Shown here: positions 19,633 to 27,398 of the stretch, in pieces
Layout: the number at the start of each line of letters is the position of its first letter
Position numbering within the stretch: the stretch's first letter is position 1
NCBI RefSeq assembly: GCF_003347205.1
Contig: NZ_QQBJ01000008.1
Location: 62,001 to 126,000, forward strand
Reading direction: 5' to 3'
From: Mycolicibacterium moriokaense
GTDB lineage: Bacteria; Actinomycetota; Actinomycetes; Mycobacteriales; Mycobacteriaceae
Length of the DNA: 64,000 bases
Made by a program: the position numbers and the translations under genes
Notes under the pieces: model-generated
Database searches by the model: none
What the model saw: the letters and a program-made list of their open reading frames with translations, nothing else
What the model was told of the DNA's origin: nothing

Positions 19633-19649
19633 TCAAAGCTTGGCAGACG

Positions 19650-19668
19650 ATGTTAGTGCTGTCAACAT
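19650..19668. promoter_or_regulatory. TetR operator O2 of the MFS gene
   Basis: ATGTTAGTGCTGTCAACAT repeats the ATGTT-N9-AACAT pattern 36 bases from O1, roughly three and a half helical turns. On the minus strand it contains TTGACA, a consensus -35 box for the MFS promoter, so repressor binding would cover it. Confidence 0.65.
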
Positions 19669-19694
19669 TTGAGGGGGACGGCTCGCGGGACGGG

Positions 19695-20354
19695 CTACTG
19701 AAGCCCGTCGGCGATGACGTCGAGCATTCGGTCGGCGATCAACTGCTTGCGCGCGTCGTCGGCTTCGCTGAGGGGGCCGTCCAGGAAGAGGGTGGACAGC
19801 CCGTGCACTGCCGCCCACGCGGCTTCGTCGAGACCGTCGCGCCGGTCTGCGGAGAGCACCCCCGTCGCGACGAGGTCGTCGATACACCGGCTCAGGATCT
19901 GGAACGGGTGGTGCTCGCGGATGGCGGTGCCTGCGTCCGCGGCTTTCGGCGACGGGTCTGCGGGTGAAGGCTCGTGGTGCGCGAAAGCCGTTCGGAAAAG
20001 CCCCGGTTCGGCAAGCGCGAAGTCGATGTAGCCCTGCCCGGTGGCGCGGAACCGCCCGAGCGCCCGGCGAGACTTAGGTCCGCGACTGGACACGGCGTTC
20101 AGCCGAGCGGCCATCGCGTCGGCAAGCCGCGTCTCCGCATATTCGGTCACCGCGCCCAGAAGGGCGTCGCGGTCGGCGTAGTGCCGGTACGCGGCGGAGT
20201 TGCTCACCCCGGCCATCCGCTGCACGTCGCGCAACACCACCGCGTCAGGGCCGCCGGCCCTGGCGAGTTCCACGGCGTGCTCCAGCAGCGCCTGACGCAG
20301 GTTGCCGTGGTGATACGTGTCCGCCGCGGTGCGGGATCGCGAAGTGTTCAGCAG
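19695..20354 (-). CDS. TetR regulator of the MFS/SDR operon, probable CTG start
   Basis: A TetR-family regulator of about 219 residues. The first in-frame GTG (20273) would cut off TYHHGNLRQALLEHAVELA, the conserved first helix of this TetR subgroup, and leave 192 residues. In that frame an AGGAAGG ribosome site stands at about 20358-20364 on the minus strand, with CTG at 20354 four bases on, after an in-frame TAG at 20366-20364. I therefore place the start at CTG 20354. The HTH is VVLRDVQRMAGVSNSAAYRHYADRDALL. It sits upstream of, and on the same strand as, the MFS gene it likely controls. Confidence 0.75.
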   Translation of the reverse strand: MLNTSRSRTAADTYHHGNLRQALLEHAVELARAGGPDAVVLRDVQRMAGVSNSAAYRHYADRDALLGAVTEYAETRLADAMAARLNAVSSRGPKSRRALGRFRATGQGYIDFALAEPGLFRTAFAHHEPSPADPSPKAADAGTAIREHHPFQILSRCIDDLVATGVLSADRRDGLDEAAWAAVHGLSTLFLDGPLSEADDARKQLIADRMLDVIADGLQ

Positions 20355-20371
20355 CTTGCCTTCCTACTGCA

Positions 20372-20390
20372 ATGTTTACAAAGGTAACAT
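20372..20390. promoter_or_regulatory. TetR operator O3, autoregulatory
   Basis: ATGTTTACAAAGGTAACAT matches the ATGTT-N9-AACAT pattern of O1 and O2 and lies 17 bases upstream of the proposed CTG start. On the minus strand its right part gives a TAAACA-like -10, so the TetR gene should repress itself. Confidence 0.65.
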
Positions 20391-20438
20391 CGTTTGGTGT
20401 CGGGCTGGTCATCCGAACGCGCCGTTGTCAGATGCGGC

Positions 20439-21272
20439 TCAGCCGCCGGCCCTCTCGTTGCGCGACACCGCCCAATAGCGGATGCCGACAGCCCATCCGA
20501 TCCACGCGACGAGTGCGACGACATTGGACGGCGACACCCGCGGGTCCTCGATCGTGCTGACCACCGTCGCCACCACGATCAGGATGGTCAACAGCGCCCA
20601 GGCGTGGAACACGGTACGGGCCAGCACGGCCCGGAACCCGTTGAACCGGTATAACAACAGCGCGCGCCGCACCGTCATCCGATCGTGCGGCGCCGACGCT
20701 TGCGATTCCTCCGCGCGTAGCGCCCAGAAGCGGAAGCCCATCGCGATCAGCGTGTACATCACGATCCCGAGCAGGTCGGCGTAGATGAGCCCACCCGAGA
20801 AGTAGTTGGGCACGCCGAGGGTATCGCTCCTGCCGAAGGCGGCGGCCAGCCCGCCCGAGATCTGCAGGAGTGTCACGCCGAGGAAGAGGTAGTAGAAGGC
20901 GCGCAGCACCCGCGCGCCGCGATGGTGCATCGGGTAGGCCAGCAGCAGTCGCCGGACGGTGATGGACCGCTTCGTCTCGGCGGCGGGCGGTGGCTTCGAC
21001 TCCGCCACCAGTTCAGCGGCCTCGTCGAGCCATGTCTGCGCGCGCTCGGTGGCCTGCTGCCGGGTATCGGGGGCGATCTCCCCGCTGACCTTGAACCAGT
21101 CGGCGGCGAATTCGACTTGCCTGCTGGCGTCTTCGAACGCGAGCTTGCGCCTGCCCGCCCGCGTTCTGCGCTCGCGCCAGTCGCCGATCACCAGCGCGAC
21201 GATGCCGATACCCGCCGTCAGGATCGGCGTGACGACCGTCAGCGCGATACGGATGATCTGTTCGCTGTCCAT
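20439..21272 (-). CDS. Membrane protein of unknown function
   Basis: A 277-residue protein with one N-terminal membrane helix (about 8-30), a charged, Ala/Glu-rich helical stretch (about 31-100) and then four or five more hydrophobic segments (about 125-150, 160-185, 220-240, 245-265). The middle loop ALRAEESQASAPHDRMTVRRALLLYRFNGFRAVLART echoes TKRSITVRRLLLAYPMHHRGARVLRA earlier on, so the two halves may be an internal repeat. No family recognised. It stands alone between the TetR promoter and mrp. Confidence 0.6.
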   Translation of the reverse strand: MDSEQIIRIALTVVTPILTAGIGIVALVIGDWRERRTRAGRRKLAFEDASRQVEFAADWFKVSGEIAPDTRQQATERAQTWLDEAAELVAESKPPPAAETKRSITVRRLLLAYPMHHRGARVLRAFYYLFLGVTLLQISGGLAAAFGRSDTLGVPNYFSGGLIYADLLGIVMYTLIAMGFRFWALRAEESQASAPHDRMTVRRALLLYRFNGFRAVLARTVFHAWALLTILIVVATVVSTIEDPRVSPSNVVALVAWIGWAVGIRYWAVSRNERAGG

Positions 21273-21285
21273 CGCGCTTCATCCT

Positions 21286-21350
21286 CGCCGCGAAACGGCA
21301 TTCCAGCGGCGGAATTGCGAGCGAAGTCCTGCTCGGGCTCAGTTTCGCGA
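21286..21350. repeat. Intergenic palindromic element, CGCGAAACGG type, copy A
   Basis: The ends CGCGAAAC (21289-21296) and GTTTCGCG (21342-21349) are perfect inverted repeats, and ATTCC-N6-GGAAT forms an inner hairpin. The left 21 bases differ at only two positions from the left end of the element at 34169. It fills most of the gap between the membrane protein gene and the 3' end of mrp. Confidence 0.5.
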
Positions 21351-21364
21351 CGAACGCGAAGGGG

Positions 21365-22507
21365 TTAGCGGCTTGCTGGGTCCAGGCCCAGCGACATGCC
21401 CGCGAGCCCGCGCTTGCGGCTCGACAGGGCCTCGGCGATACCGCGTAACTCCTTGCCCGCCGCCGAATCCGGTGCGCTGAGCACCATCGGCACTCCCGCG
21501 TCACCCGCGGCGACGAGCGCGGGGTCCAGCGGCACCTGACCCAGCAGCGGCACCTCCGCGCCGACGGCCGTCGTCAGCCGCTCGGCGACCTGGCGGCCGC
21601 CGCCCTCGCCGAACACCTGCATGGTCGTGCCGTCGGGCAGCACCAGCCCGGACATGTTCTCCACGACACCGACGATGCGCTGACGCGTCTGCAACGCGAT
21701 GGCGCCCGCGCGCTCGGCGACTTCGGCCGCGGCCAGCTGAGGCGTTGTCACCACCAGGATCTCGGCGCCGGGAATCAGCTGCGCCACCGATATCGCGACA
21801 TCGCCCGTGCCGGGCGGCAGATCGAGCAGCAGCACGTCCAGGTCGCCCCAGTACACGTCGGCCAGGAACTGCTGCAGCGCGCGATGCAGCATCGGGCCGC
21901 GCCACACCACCGGGGTATTGCCCTGGGTGAACTGCGCGATCGAGATCACCCGGACGTCGTGGGCGATCGGTGGCAGGATCATCGACTCGACCTGGGTGGG
22001 CCGGTCGGTGGTGCCCATCATCCGCGGAATGGAATGTCCGTAGATGTCGGCGTCGAGCACCCCCACCGACAGCCCTCGCGCCGCCATCGCCGCCGCGAGG
22101 TTGACCGTCACACTCGACTTGCCGACGCCGCCCTTGCCGGAGGCGACCGCGTACACGCGCGTCAGTGACCCCGGCTGGGCGAACGGGATGACGGGTTCAC
22201 GCGCATCGCCGCGCAGCTGCTTGCGAAGCTCGGTGCGCTGCTCGTCGTTCATCACGTCGAGGCTGACCTTCACCGCGCCGGTGCCGGGGACGTCCGCGAC
22301 GGCGGCCGCGACCCGTTCGGAGATCTCCGTCTTCTTCGGGCAGGCCTCGGTCGTCAGGTAGATCCCGACGTGCACGCCACCGTCGGCGTCCACGTCGACA
22401 CTCTTGACCATGCCGAGCTCGGTGATCGGCCGGCGTAACTCGGGGTCGATCACCTTCGCCAACCCGGTGCGGACCGCGGCTTCGAGCTCTTCGGGGCGTT
22501 CTGACAT
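21365..22507 (-). CDS. mrp: Mrp/ApbC-type Fe-S cluster carrier ATPase
   Basis: A 380-residue P-loop protein that carries and delivers iron-sulfur clusters. Residues about 7-90 are a MIP18/DUF59 domain (VIDPELRRPITELGMVKSV). The deviant Walker A is ASGKGGVGKSSVTVNLA, then DADIYGHSIPRMMG and LLLDLPPGTGDVAIS. The CxxC usually placed near the C-terminal side in other Mrp proteins is not present; VENMSG replaces VENMS-x-F-x-C, as in other mycobacterial orthologues I know. ATG 22507 follows a TACACT box by eight bases. A longer frame upstream is spurious. Confidence 0.92.
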   Translation of the reverse strand: MSERPEELEAAVRTGLAKVIDPELRRPITELGMVKSVDVDADGGVHVGIYLTTEACPKKTEISERVAAAVADVPGTGAVKVSLDVMNDEQRTELRKQLRGDAREPVIPFAQPGSLTRVYAVASGKGGVGKSSVTVNLAAAMAARGLSVGVLDADIYGHSIPRMMGTTDRPTQVESMILPPIAHDVRVISIAQFTQGNTPVVWRGPMLHRALQQFLADVYWGDLDVLLLDLPPGTGDVAISVAQLIPGAEILVVTTPQLAAAEVAERAGAIALQTRQRIVGVVENMSGLVLPDGTTMQVFGEGGGRQVAERLTTAVGAEVPLLGQVPLDPALVAAGDAGVPMVLSAPDSAAGKELRGIAEALSSRKRGLAGMSLGLDPASR

Positions 22508-22587
22508 CACCGCCGAGTGTAGGCGGGAGGGTTTGCGCCCACGTCGGCGCGGGCGGGCTTCGCCGTCGGGCCGACCGACTCCTGCCG

Positions 22588-23922
22588 TCAGGCCGGCGGG
22601 GCGGGCGCCGGTGGTTGCGGCTCTATCGGCCCCGGCGCGGGCGGCGGGGCGCCCGGCGGAGGCGGCGGTGCGATCTCGGCCATCGGCGGTGGCGCGGCGT
22701 CGGCAGGCGCGGCCGGTGGCGGCGGCGCGATGCCCGGTGGCAGCGCCTCGGGCGGCAGCTGCGGCTGCACCGGAGGAGGCGGATTGTTGCCGATGCAGAA
22801 CACCGCACAGTTCTGTTGCGGAGGCTGCGGCATCCACGGCGGCTGGTTCTGCGGGGGAGGCGCAGGCGCAGGCCCGCCCGCCTCGGCGGGACCGGGCAGC
22901 GGCCCGCGGATGGACCCGTTGGGCATCTGCATCTGGCTGGCCGCATCCGTGCGAGCCAGGTCGCTCAGCGGAACCATCGCGAGGGGGTCGTTGGCGGGCA
23001 GCCCGAGCGCGTTCATCGGCAGGCCGGGGCCCAGGCCCTGGTAGTTGTCCAGGTGGACGTCGGCGATCGGTGGAATGGGCCCGGTGATGGGCGGCAGGTC
23101 GACCGGCACCACCCCGGTGGCGTAGGCGGCGGCCCAGCCCAGCACGTTCTGGGCGTAGGCCATCGAGTTGTTGTAGCGCAGGATCGCGGTCATCACCTGC
23201 GATTGGTCGCGCAGGTTGAGCCCGCCGCTGCACAGATACCGGGCCGCGGCCAGGCTGGCGTCGAACACGTTCTGCACGTCGGCTTTGCCGTCGCCGTTGC
23301 CGTCGGAGGCGTAGCGCGACCAGGTGCCGGGCAGGAACTGCATCGGCCCGATCGCTCGCGCGTAGGTGACGCGGCCGGCGTTGCGGCTGAGTTCGATCAC
23401 TTCGTTGCCGGGCAGCGTGCCGTCCAGTGCGGGTCCGTAGATGGGCCGCACGGCGGAGCCCGACGCGTCGGTGGCGCCGCCGTTGGCGTGCATCGACTCG
23501 ATCCGCCCGATCCCCGCGAGCAGGTTCCAGCTGATGCCGCAGCGCGGGTTGGACGCGGCCATCATCCGCTCGGCGTTCTGATAGGCGTTCAGCGCGATCA
23601 TCGGAATGCGAAGCGTGCCAGGCGAACTCACCACGACCGATGGCGGCGGCCCGGTCACCGTGGTGGACGCGATGTGAAAGGGCGTCGGTGTCTTGGTGGC
23701 CGCGATGACCGAAGGGCCCGACGTGTCGCCGGGTGCGGGGGCGACGGCGGCAAGCGGTGTCACCGCGGCGTCGCTGACCGGCGCGACGGTCGGAGGTGAG
23801 GCGCTGACGGCGCCGGCGAAGACGATGGGGGTGATGGCTACGAGGCCCATCGCGGGTGAGCGCATGGCCCGCGACGCGCGCTGCCGCACTGCCTCCAGCG
23901 CGGCCCCTCCCCCTATATGCAC
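22588..23922 (-). CDS. Secreted MltB-type lytic transglycosylase with proline-rich tail
   Basis: A 444-residue exported peptidoglycan enzyme, in the place of Rv1230c. A hydrophobic signal region (about 25-42, AMGLVAITPIVFAGAVSAS) follows a basic start. The lytic transglycosylase domain (about 105-260) has the catalytic Glu in GIGRIESMH and the substrate motif AIGPMQFLPGTWSRYASDGNGDG, whose DxNxDxxAD part may bind calcium. The last 110 residues are almost wholly Pro/Ala with PQQNCAVFC, which looks like a wall-spanning segment with a disulfide. The start is uncertain: GTG 23922 is the longest, and MRSPAMG at 23865 would still keep the signal peptide. Confidence 0.85.
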   Translation of the reverse strand: MHIGGGAALEAVRQRASRAMRSPAMGLVAITPIVFAGAVSASPPTVAPVSDAAVTPLAAVAPAPGDTSGPSVIAATKTPTPFHIASTTVTGPPPSVVVSSPGTLRIPMIALNAYQNAERMMAASNPRCGISWNLLAGIGRIESMHANGGATDASGSAVRPIYGPALDGTLPGNEVIELSRNAGRVTYARAIGPMQFLPGTWSRYASDGNGDGKADVQNVFDASLAAARYLCSGGLNLRDQSQVMTAILRYNNSMAYAQNVLGWAAAYATGVVPVDLPPITGPIPPIADVHLDNYQGLGPGLPMNALGLPANDPLAMVPLSDLARTDAASQMQMPNGSIRGPLPGPAEAGGPAPAPPPQNQPPWMPQPPQQNCAVFCIGNNPPPPVQPQLPPEALPPGIAPPPPAAPADAAPPPMAEIAPPPPPGAPPPAPGPIEPQPPAPAPPA

Positions 23923-23932
23923 TCAAACCGTC

Positions 23933-23961
23933 CTTGGTTCGCGGCTGCCTTGTGAACCAAG
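23933..23961. promoter_or_regulatory. Inverted repeat upstream of the lytic transglycosylase gene
   Basis: CTTGGTTC (23933-23940) and GAACCAAG (23954-23961) are perfect 8-base inverted arms separated by 13 bases, starting 11 bases before the GTG start. It could be an operator or a hairpin in the 5' leader. Confidence 0.4.
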
Positions 23962-24011
23962 TCACCATACCTAGTCGGTACGGGACGCGTTGCAGCAATG
24001 CCTGACCTGGC

Positions 24012-24566
24012 TCAACCCATCTTTTTGGCGCGACGCTCGACGCCGTGCGATTTGCTGCCGCCGTCGCGGCCGTCGTCGCTGGGTCCCGAGGGCAGCAACT
24101 CGGTCAGCAGGTCGCGCAGTTCGTCGAGTTCGCGGCGCAGATAATCGCGGGTCGTCACCTCGCCGACGGCCAGTCGCAGAGCCGCGAGTTCGCGTGCCAG
24201 GTACTCGGTGTCGGCCTTGGTCTGCTCGGCCCGGCGGCGATCCTCTTCCAGCGACACCCGGTCGCGGTTCTCCTGCCGGTTCTGGGCCAGCAGGATCAGC
24301 GGCGCGGCGTAGGCGGCCTGCGTCGAGAACGCGAGATTGAGCAGGATGAACGGATAGGGATCCCAGCGCAGCTTCACAGCGAACAGGTTGAGCATGATCC
24401 AGACGATCACGAGCATCGTCTGCCAGGCCAGGTAGCGGCCGGTGCCGAGGAACCGGGCGATGGATTCGCTGAACTGGCCGACGGCCTCCGCGTCGACGTT
24501 GAGCGCGAACCGTCGCCGCGAGGCGCGCGGCGTGTCGAGCCGTTGACGCGCCGACAAGTCGCTCAT
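24012..24566 (-). CDS. DUF1003 membrane protein
   Basis: A 184-residue protein of the DUF1003 family (M. tuberculosis Rv1231c). Two membrane helices (about 47-65 and 72-95) carry the family pattern TGRYLAWQTMLVIVWIMLNLFAVKLRWDPYPFILLNLAFSTQAAYAAPLILLAQNRQ. Then comes a long charged coiled-coil stretch (about 98-160, with RDRVSLEEDRRRAEQTKADTEYLARELAALR) and a basic C-terminus. Function unknown. Its ATG overlaps the stop of the MgtE-N/CBS gene by four bases. An overlapping open frame on the same strand is a shadow. Confidence 0.85.
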   Translation of the reverse strand: MSDLSARQRLDTPRASRRRFALNVDAEAVGQFSESIARFLGTGRYLAWQTMLVIVWIMLNLFAVKLRWDPYPFILLNLAFSTQAAYAAPLILLAQNRQENRDRVSLEEDRRRAEQTKADTEYLARELAALRLAVGEVTTRDYLRRELDELRDLLTELLPSGPSDDGRDGGSKSHGVERRAKKMG

Positions 24567-25888
24567 GAGCGCCCTTTCGAAGCCGGTTGACGCGTGACGT
24601 CCGCCGGCGCGCCGGACAACTCGGGTTCCTCACGCTCGCGCCAGTCGTCGGGCAGCAGGTGATCCAGCACGTCGTCGACGGACACAGCGCCCAGCAGATG
24701 GCTCTCCTCGTCCACCACCGGGCCGCAGACCAGGTTATAGGCGGCGAAATACCGGGTGACCGCGGTCAGCTGGTCCTCGGGGCCCAGGCTGGGCAGGTCG
24801 GTGTCCAGGATGCCGCCGACCAGGGCGGCCGGCGGTTCCCGCAGCAGTCGTTGCAGGTGCACGCAGCCCAGATAGCGGCCGGTCGGGGTGGACGTCGGCG
24901 GGCGCACCACGAACACCAGCGACGCCAGCGCGGGCGTCAGGTCCGGGTCCCGCACCCGGGCCAGTGCCTCGGCGACGGTGGTGTCGGGTGCGATCGACAC
25001 CGGCTCGGAGGTCATCAAACCGCCCGCGGTGTCGGGGGAGTGGGCCAGCAGTCGCCGCACGTCCTCGGAGTCCTCGGGGTCCATCCGGCGCAGGAACAGC
25101 TCGGCGTCGGCCGGGGTCATGGTGCCCAGCAGGTCGGCGGCGTCGTCGGGGTCCATCGCCTCGAGCACATCGGCGGCCCGTTCCGGGTTCAACTGGCGCA
25201 GCACGTTGGCCTGCTCGTCTTCCGGCAGCTCCTGCAACACGTCGGCCAGCCGCTCGTCGTCCAGCGCCCTGACCACCTCGAAGCGCCGCTTCTCCGGCAG
25301 CTCGCGGATCGCCTCGGCCACCTCGATGGGTCGCTGGCCGGAGAACTGCTCGAGCAGTTGCGCGACGCCCTGGCCCGGCATCGCCAGGCCGGACGGGGTC
25401 AGCCCCTGCACCCGCTGCCAGTCGACGACGTCGATGTTCCTGCGCCTGCCCAGCCTGCGGCCGATCGGCCGGACGGCGACCTTGGTGACCAGCCAGTCCC
25501 TGGTCCTGGCCTGTTCGATGCCCAGGTCGATGACGACGACGTCGACGTCGGCAAGCTCGGGCAGGTCCGGGTCGTCGACCCGGACGCGGGTCTCGATCAC
25601 CTGGCCGAGCACCAGCACCTCGCCGGGCCGCTGGGAGAACTTGCGCAGCGAGACGTTGGCGGTGAGCAGCGTGACGGCGCTGGGGTCGATCGCGGTGACC
25701 CGGCCGATCGGCACGAAGATGCGACGACGGGTGAGCAGTTCGACCACCAGGCCGAGCACTCGCGGTTGGTGCTTGACGATGCTGATGCTGATGACCACGT
25801 CGCGGACACGGCCGATGGACTCGCCGTCGGGGCCCAACACCACCATTCCCGCGAGTCGGGCCGCGTAGACCCTGTTCACCGCCGCCAT
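24563..25888 (-). CDS. PRC-barrel, MgtE-N and CBS domain protein (Rv1232c-like)
   Basis: A 441-residue soluble protein. Residues about 5-150 contain two PRC-barrel-like units (GMVVLGPDGESIGRVRDVV; IRRLGRRR region). Residues about 180-300 form an MgtE N-domain of repeated helical units (LPEKRRFEVVRALDDERLADVLQELPEDEQANVLRQL). Residues 305-415 are a CBS pair (GGLMTSEPVSIAPDTTVAEAL). The MgtE membrane channel domain is absent, so this is a sensor-like protein, perhaps for magnesium or nucleotide state, working with the coupled DUF1003 membrane protein. That partnership is inference from overlap and conservation of order. Confidence 0.82.
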   Translation of the reverse strand: MAAVNRVYAARLAGMVVLGPDGESIGRVRDVVISISIVKHQPRVLGLVVELLTRRRIFVPIGRVTAIDPSAVTLLTANVSLRKFSQRPGEVLVLGQVIETRVRVDDPDLPELADVDVVVIDLGIEQARTRDWLVTKVAVRPIGRRLGRRRNIDVVDWQRVQGLTPSGLAMPGQGVAQLLEQFSGQRPIEVAEAIRELPEKRRFEVVRALDDERLADVLQELPEDEQANVLRQLNPERAADVLEAMDPDDAADLLGTMTPADAELFLRRMDPEDSEDVRRLLAHSPDTAGGLMTSEPVSIAPDTTVAEALARVRDPDLTPALASLVFVVRPPTSTPTGRYLGCVHLQRLLREPPAALVGGILDTDLPSLGPEDQLTAVTRYFAAYNLVCGPVVDEESHLLGAVSVDDVLDHLLPDDWREREEPELSGAPADVTRQPASKGRS

Positions 25889-25913
25889 GACTCAAAGGGT
25901 AGAGAGTGTGGTT

Positions 25914-26870
25914 GTGGAAAACCGGTATCGACCCCGCCGAACAATCCTTTCCGTGCCGGGCAGCAGCGCCAAGATGATCGAGAAGGCGAAGACGCTTCCC
26001 GCCGACGAGGTCTTCCTCGATCTGGAGGACGCCGTCGCGCCAGACGCCAAGGCGCAGGCGCGCACACAGGTCGCGGCGGCACTCGCCGACTCGGGCTGGG
26101 CGGGTCAACTGCGCGGGGTGCGGGTCAACGACTGGACGACGCCGTGGACCCACAGCGACACCATCGAAGTGGTCGCCGCCGCGGGCGCGTGCATCGACGT
26201 CGTCGTGTTGCCGAAGGTGACCGACGTCTCGCACATCACCGCGCTGGATCTTCTGCTGACCCAACTGGAGACGCTGCACGGGCTGCCGGTCGGCCGCATC
26301 GGGATCGAAGCGCAGATCGAGAACGCGCAGGGGCTGACCAACATCGACGCGATCGCGGCGCAACCGCGGGTGCAGGCGCTGGTGCTGGGCCCGGCGGACA
26401 TGGCCGCCAGCCTCAACATGCGCACGCTCGAGGTCGGCGAGCAGCCGGAGGGCTACGACGTCGGCGACGCCCACCACCACGTGTTGATGCGCATCCTGAT
26501 CGCGGCCCGCAGCCACGGCGTGCTCGCCATCGACGGGCCCTACCTGAAGGTGCGCGACGTCGACGCGTTCCGCCGGGTGGCCGGACGGTCGGCGGCGCTG
26601 GGCTACGACGGCAAGTGGGTGCTGCATCCCGACCAGATCGCCGCGGGCAACGAGATCTTCAGCCCGCGCCAGGGCGACTACGACCACGCCGAGCTGATCC
26701 TGGAGGCCTATGAGTGGCACACCTCGCAGGCGGGCGGGGCCCGCGGCGCGGTGATGCTGGGCGACGAGATGATCGACGAGGCCAGCCGCAAGATGGCGTT
26801 GGTGATCGCGGGCAAGGGCCGCGCGGCGGGCATGACGCGCAGGGCGGAGCCGTTCCGGCCGCCGAGCTGA
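25914..26870 (+). CDS. CitE-like HpcH/HpaI aldolase family lyase
   Basis: A 318-residue protein of the citrate lyase beta/malyl-CoA lyase family. The start VENRYRPRRTILSVPGSSAKMIEKA holds the family phosphate/CoA loop; VFLDLEDAVAPDAK carries the acidic metal-binding pair; RIGIEAQIENAQGL and LVLGPADMAASL complete the barrel site; GKWVLHPDQI is also typical. It probably cleaves or forms a 3-hydroxy-acyl-CoA thioester. GTG 25914 gives the usual family start. ATG 25887 would overlap the divergent gene's ATG in CATG and is less likely. Confidence 0.85.
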   Translation: MENRYRPRRTILSVPGSSAKMIEKAKTLPADEVFLDLEDAVAPDAKAQARTQVAAALADSGWAGQLRGVRVNDWTTPWTHSDTIEVVAAAGACIDVVVLPKVTDVSHITALDLLLTQLETLHGLPVGRIGIEAQIENAQGLTNIDAIAAQPRVQALVLGPADMAASLNMRTLEVGEQPEGYDVGDAHHHVLMRILIAARSHGVLAIDGPYLKVRDVDAFRRVAGRSAALGYDGKWVLHPDQIAAGNEIFSPRQGDYDHAELILEAYEWHTSQAGGARGAVMLGDEMIDEASRKMALVIAGKGRAAGMTRRAEPFRPPS

Positions 26871-26883
26871 CCGGCTGCCCGTC

Positions 26884-26916
26884 ACTGCCTATGGACTGCC
26901 TATGGACTGCCTATGG
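26884..26916. repeat. Three 11-base tandem repeats
   Basis: ACTGCCTATGG occurs three times in a row (26884, 26895, 26906), followed by degenerate copies (CCTATATGG, CCTATGG) that run into the stop codon of the converging DUF4190 gene. It is a small minisatellite between two converging genes. Confidence 0.7.
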
Positions 26917-26931
26917 ACCCTATATGGCAAC

Positions 26932-27396
26932 CTATGGCGCCCACTGGAATCCGCTGACGGCGATACCTGCGACGACGACGAGGTAGAGCACCAGGAACGC
27001 GGTGAACAGTCCGCCGATGATGGTTCCCGCGAGCGCCAGCCCGTAGCCGTCCTGGCCGGTGCGCCGGCATTCGCGCATCGCGATGACGCCCAGGATGACG
27101 CCCGCGATCGACGGCAACCCGCAGAGGAACAGCCCGGCGATGGCGGTGACGATGGCCGCGATCGCCTTGCCGTTGGTGCCTGCCGGCTTGCCGAGGTGGT
27201 ACGGGTCATAGGGCTGATAGCCGGGATACCAAGGCTCGTAGCCCGGGTAGCCGGGGGCCTGCGGGTAGACCGGCGGCGGCAACGGCGGGTAGCCCGTCGG
27301 GTAGTCGACCGCTGCGGAGGGATCCGGCTGCTGCCCCCACTGCTCCAGCGGCGGAAACTCGTTGCCGCGAAAGGGCTGTTCGCGCGGATCGCTCAC
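26932..27396 (-). CDS. DUF4190 membrane protein with Pro/Tyr-rich N-terminus
   Basis: A 154-residue protein. Residues 1-85 are cytoplasmic and rich in Pro, Tyr and Gly (YPPLPPPVYPQAPGYPGYEPWYPGYQPY). Residues about 90-150 are two membrane helices with the DUF4190 pattern AIVTAIAGLFLCGLPSIAGVILGVIAMRECRRTGQDGYGLALAGTIIGG. The GTG at 27396 begins two bases after the stop of a related, longer DUF4190 gene, so the pair is one operon. Function unknown; such proteins are often placed at the cell envelope. Confidence 0.8.
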   Translation of the reverse strand: MSDPREQPFRGNEFPPLEQWGQQPDPSAAVDYPTGYPPLPPPVYPQAPGYPGYEPWYPGYQPYDPYHLGKPAGTNGKAIAAIVTAIAGLFLCGLPSIAGVILGVIAMRECRRTGQDGYGLALAGTIIGGLFTAFLVLYLVVVAGIAVSGFQWAP

Positions 27397-27398
27397 GG

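Noticed and set aside
22508-23998. 877-codon frame joining mrp to upstream sequence
   Set aside because: The upstream part is Arg-rich translation of the transglycosylase gene in another frame; mrp has a conserved start at 22507.
25886-25889. Overlapping divergent start codons (CATG) of the MgtE-N/CBS and CitE-like genes
   Set aside because: The CitE-like family start (VENRYRPRRT) is at GTG 25914, which leaves a normal short divergent gap.
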